From the IMG/VR virus record IMGVR_UViG_3300037488_002528, positions 1-48,325 of that record: a DNA stretch of 48,325 bases. One strand, 5' to 3'. Source of the stretch: a virus. Below are positions 45,554 to 48,325 of the stretch, piece by piece. The notes under the pieces are model-generated. The model was not told where the DNA came from. It did not search any database and worked only from the letters and a program-made list of their open reading frames with translations. Within the stretch, counting starts at the first letter, position 1; every line of letters starts with the position of its first letter. The position numbers and the translations under genes were made by a program.

Positions 45554-48139
45554 ATGGCCGAATTAGAAGTCGATTTACAACTGACAATTCGCGACGCCCT
45601 TGAAGCCATCGACGATATGGGCAATGCCCTCAGCGACATGATGGAAAGTTTTCAAGAAGATATTAGCAAGACTTTTAAATCTTTTGAAGAAGACATAGAA
45701 CTTTCGATTGACACAGTTAGCGCTGAACGAAATATTGAACAATTGCTCGAACTTGTTCAACCTATTGAGTTGCAAGTTATAGCCGATACGGAAATGGCTT
45801 CAGATACAATAAACGATTTTACAACCGAATTTGAAAATGCTCCGCTTGACCTTACGATAGAAATTGACACCAATTCGCTAGAAGAAGCCACTACTTTAAT
45901 AGACGAAATTCGTCAAGTAGACCCAATAGACGTTCCGCTAACCGTTGAGACGGAAGACGTAGTATCAGCCACCGAAGATGTAGACGCGTTAACGGAATCA
46001 ATGGATAATTTGGCTGAATCGTCAGATTTCAATTTAGATGACCTCACAAAAGCGGAATCCGGATTGTCGGCAGCATCCTCAATCGCAACAGGAAACATCG
46101 GCGCATTGGGTGGGGCGTTTGTAGAACTAGTGCCAAAAGCGGCTCCCGTGGTTGGAGCAGCATTGGGAATTGGCGGAGCATTTGCGTTGCTTTATGACCA
46201 AGCATCGAAGTCACAAGAAGCAACAGAACGACTTCAAATAGTTTTTGGCGATTTTGCCAAAGCACCGTTAGCCATCAACGTGGGGGGATTGACGGGCGAT
46301 TTGTCAGAACTGGCAATACAGGCAGGCGTTAGTGGCTCGGCGCTTAAATTGGCCGCTGCGGCTACGGGCGAGCAAGCAATTGGAGCGGGTTTTGCTGTCG
46401 ACAAAGCAGCACTACTGTCGACACAACTTTCGGCGCTTGCGCTCAGGGCGGTGGCATTAAATCCAGCGTTGGGCGAGGCGGGGTCGGTTCAAGAGCGCTT
46501 TAACCTAATGCTAGGAAGAGGCGGTCCGCGACTAATGAAATATAACATTTCATTAACTCGCGCCGAAATAAAAACTGAAGCGTGGGCAACAAAACTAGAA
46601 TCGCTTGGGATGGTTTCGGAAGCAGCAGCGGTTCGTACCGGCACATTAAACACTTTGACAAAAGAGCAAGCAGAAGCAGCAACCAATGTTTCTAAAACCT
46701 TGTCGGACATGGACAAAACCGCAGCAGGAGCCAAAGTTCAACTTGGAAAACTAGCCGGAACTCAATTGGGCGACGAATTTCAAAAGGGAATCGACCAAAG
46801 TGCCGTTAAAATGAAAGCGCTTAAAGCGGAAATAATGAGTAATTTGTCAAAAGTTGGAGCGCCGCTAGTCGAACCAATGCAAAAACTATTTACAGCCATT
46901 ACTCCCGTTGCTATAAGTTTTGGAAAAATACTTGGTGAAGTTTTGGGAGAAGCAATACCGTTTATTACTTTGCTTGCAGAAGGTTTTTCGCAACTTACGC
47001 CTATTTTAGAACCAATAGGAAAAGTAATGCTGCTGGCTATGGCTCCAATTCTCCTATTAAAGAAAGTTTTTGAGAAACTATTTGATATAGACATATTTAA
47101 AGAGTTTTTAAGCGTAATTAAAGATATTGGAAGAGCAATCAAAGATTTTATAAAGCCATTAACCGATGCCATTGATGCTTTTGACTTTGAAGAAGCGTTA
47201 GGAAAGGCTAAATATTACGTTAAAAATCTAGACAAGTTGTGGGAACAAATTGTTATTCGAGTTAAAGAAATTGCACCCAAACTTCTAGAAGCAGGCAAAG
47301 ACGCTTTAATTGCCTTAGGGCAAGGCATCACGAGCGCAGCACCCGCCGTATTGGCTTTCTTTCTTAATTTGCCAAGCAAAATCATTGAGTTGATAGGTGA
47401 TATTGCTTCTTGGGCGTTTCCTATAGGGCTAGACATAATAACGGCTTTATTCAAAGGCATCGTAAGTTATGCTCCTAAAGTATTTCAGTTTTTCCTAGAA
47501 CTGCCGCTTAAAATACTAGGATTCTTGGGAAATGTTGCGGCTTTAATGTTTCCCAAAGGGGTGGCGTTTATAGAAGGAATATTGAGCGGCGTAGTTGGCA
47601 AAGCAGTTGATTTGTTTAATTGGTTTACTCTTTTACCGTGGAATATCGTAAGCGCAATCGGAGATGTAGCCGTGTGGACATTTAATATAGGCAAACAAAT
47701 CGTAAACGGCATAATTGACGGCATTAAAAGCGCCCCCGAAAGAATTAAAAACGCGCTCCTGTCAGTTGTTAAAAGGGGATGGGATGCGGCAAAGTCTTGG
47801 CTTGGCATTGGTTCTCCATCCAAACTTTTTGCTGACACAGTTGGGCTTCCTATATCGCAAGGAATAGCAGTAGGTATCGGCAAAGGCGTTCCGCTAACCA
47901 CCAAGGCGCTTTCAGGGTTAGGTTCGCAACTGGCAACAACGGGGTCTAACTTTTCTGTTGCAGCAGGTTCAAATTTAGCAACCATGGGTTCATCGCGTTT
48001 AGAGATTAATCAAGTTAATTCCGGAGGCGGTTCTCCCGTCATTGGCTCCATGACCGTGATTGGCCAAGACCCAGTTTCAACTGCTGCTGCCGTCGGTAGA
48101 GAACTAGCATTTCAACGAAGATTTCAAGGAGGAACATAA
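45554..48139 (+). CDS. Tape measure protein
   Basis: 861 residues. Long amphipathic helical regions at both ends, a glycine/alanine hydrophobic segment near 175-215 (G-A-A-L-G-I-G-G-A-F-A-L-L), several hydrophobic helices at about 455-730 (I-T-P-V-A-I-S-F, L-L-L-K-K-V-F-E-K-L-F) and W-L-G-I-G-S-P-S-K-L-F near 753-763, the usual mark before the tape measure end. It sets tail length; at about 1.5 A per residue it implies a tail of roughly 125-130 nm (rule-of-thumb inference). Confidence 0.9.
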   Translation: MAELEVDLQLTIRDALEAIDDMGNALSDMMESFQEDISKTFKSFEEDIELSIDTVSAERNIEQLLELVQPIELQVIADTEMASDTINDFTTEFENAPLDLTIEIDTNSLEEATTLIDEIRQVDPIDVPLTVETEDVVSATEDVDALTESMDNLAESSDFNLDDLTKAESGLSAASSIATGNIGALGGAFVELVPKAAPVVGAALGIGGAFALLYDQASKSQEATERLQIVFGDFAKAPLAINVGGLTGDLSELAIQAGVSGSALKLAAAATGEQAIGAGFAVDKAALLSTQLSALALRAVALNPALGEAGSVQERFNLMLGRGGPRLMKYNISLTRAEIKTEAWATKLESLGMVSEAAAVRTGTLNTLTKEQAEAATNVSKTLSDMDKTAAGAKVQLGKLAGTQLGDEFQKGIDQSAVKMKALKAEIMSNLSKVGAPLVEPMQKLFTAITPVAISFGKILGEVLGEAIPFITLLAEGFSQLTPILEPIGKVMLLAMAPILLLKKVFEKLFDIDIFKEFLSVIKDIGRAIKDFIKPLTDAIDAFDFEEALGKAKYYVKNLDKLWEQIVIRVKEIAPKLLEAGKDALIALGQGITSAAPAVLAFFLNLPSKIIELIGDIASWAFPIGLDIITALFKGIVSYAPKVFQFFLELPLKILGFLGNVAALMFPKGVAFIEGILSGVVGKAVDLFNWFTLLPWNIVSAIGDVAVWTFNIGKQIVNGIIDGIKSAPERIKNALLSVVKRGWDAAKSWLGIGSPSKLFADTVGLPISQGIAVGIGKGVPLTTKALSGLGSQLATTGSNFSVAAGSNLATMGSSRLEINQVNSGGGSPVIGSMTVIGQDPVSTAAAVGRELAFQRRFQGGT

Positions 48140-48325
48140 TGGCTTACCGATTTGCAGGACATTGGGGCAGCGCTCCGTTCTTAGCAGTAACTACTAGTAG
48201 GCCGTTGGCTGGCACCAACTTTACGGTTTACCTGACCGACGGGATTACTCTTGCCACGCTTTACGCAGACCGCACAAAGGCCTTGACCGTCGCTAATCCT
48301 CGGATAACAAACTCTCTTGGCAACG
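48139..48325 (+). CDS. Tail protein, 3' end outside window
   Basis: ATG 48139 overlaps the tape measure stop (TAATG) behind AAGGAGG. The visible 62 residues are beta-rich (F-T-V-Y-L-T-D-G-I-T-L-A-T-L-Y-A-D-R-T) and end with A-N-P-R-I-T-N-S-L-G-N, a pattern typical of the start of minor tail or fibre-like proteins. Truncated by the window end. Confidence 0.65.
   Translation, partial: MAYRFAGHWGSAPFLAVTTSRPLAGTNFTVYLTDGITLATLYADRTKALTVANPRITNSLGN

Noticed and set aside
1-48325. Integrase, attachment site, repressor, tRNA or CRISPR
   Set aside because: I looked for tyrosine or serine recombinase motifs, cI-like genes and tRNA T-loops by eye and found none; genes outside the window are not excluded.

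Overview
The window is a long piece of a tailed-phage (Caudoviricetes, siphovirus-like) genome whose host is very probably an actinobacterium. The evidence for the host is a WhiB-type iron-sulfur regulator (12131-12457), an Rpf-like transglycosylase (1521-2051) and many small proteins of families I associate with actinophages. Base composition is moderate rather than GC-rich, which would fit a low-GC aquatic actinobacterium; that is inference. I found no integrase, repressor, tRNA or CRISPR. The window stops just after the tape measure gene, so most tail-tip and receptor-binding genes lie outside it.

Layout. 1-1444 (+): membrane protein, holin, endolysin. 1441-8836 (-): Rpf-like lysin, then a replication/recombination operon (HNH, DNA methyltransferase, DnaB-like ATPase, PD-(D/E)XK nuclease, winged-helix protein, RecT-like annealing protein, small genes). 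8837-9111: divergent control region with a long inverted repeat. 9112-11853 (+): ParB-like protein and both terminase subunits. 11910-15739 (+): WhiB-like regulator and a glycan locus (three glycosyltransferases and a 2-oxoglutarate oxygenase). 15751-19996: accessory islands of tiny genes and pentapeptide-repeat proteins around a divergent promoter pair, followed by a CDP-glycerol-transferase-like gene. 21630-35491 (+): portal, capsid maturation protease and a large block of effector-like modules. 35556-37133 (+): DNA-binding protein, metallophosphoesterase, zincin. 37135-38886: a second accessory island with the same promoter pair. 39037-48325 (+): major capsid, second capsid-type protein, head-tail adaptors, tail proteins, tape measure.

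The most unusual part is 24085-35491. What looks like a capsid maturation protease is split: an N-terminal prohead-protease-like half sits at the start of 24085-26022 and a second conserved half at the start of 34184-35491. Between them are about 10 kb of modules: a zeta-toxin-like P-loop kinase, three paralogous HExxH metallopeptidase-like domains, long pentapeptide beta-helices, two domains I cannot name, and an R-S-E ADP-ribosyltransferase. Nearly every module boundary carries the same 17-residue linker (consensus A-F-N-P-D-Q-[EP]-R-D-x-x-G-[RK]-W-G-S-G; nine full copies and one decayed copy). The kinase and the ADP-ribosyltransferase are each followed immediately by a tiny overlapping or abutting gene, in the manner of a toxin with its immunity or antitoxin partner. 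One linker copy lies in a frame reachable only through a run of nine A (26291-26299), consistent with programmed -1 frameshifting or an indel. My working hypothesis is a virion-packaged, module-exchangeable effector polyprotein that is cut or targeted at the repeated linker and delivered with the DNA, comparable in concept to T4 Alt.

A second theme is regulation. Five promoters of one type (TTGyrN, exactly 17 bp, TGC-TArkrT) precede the accessory operons, and two divergent promoter islands (around 17.6-17.77 kb and 37.66-37.83 kb) share an almost identical leader. Pentapeptide-repeat coding DNA occurs at eight places on both strands with nearly identical codon choice, which together with the RecT-like protein suggests module shuffling by homologous recombination.
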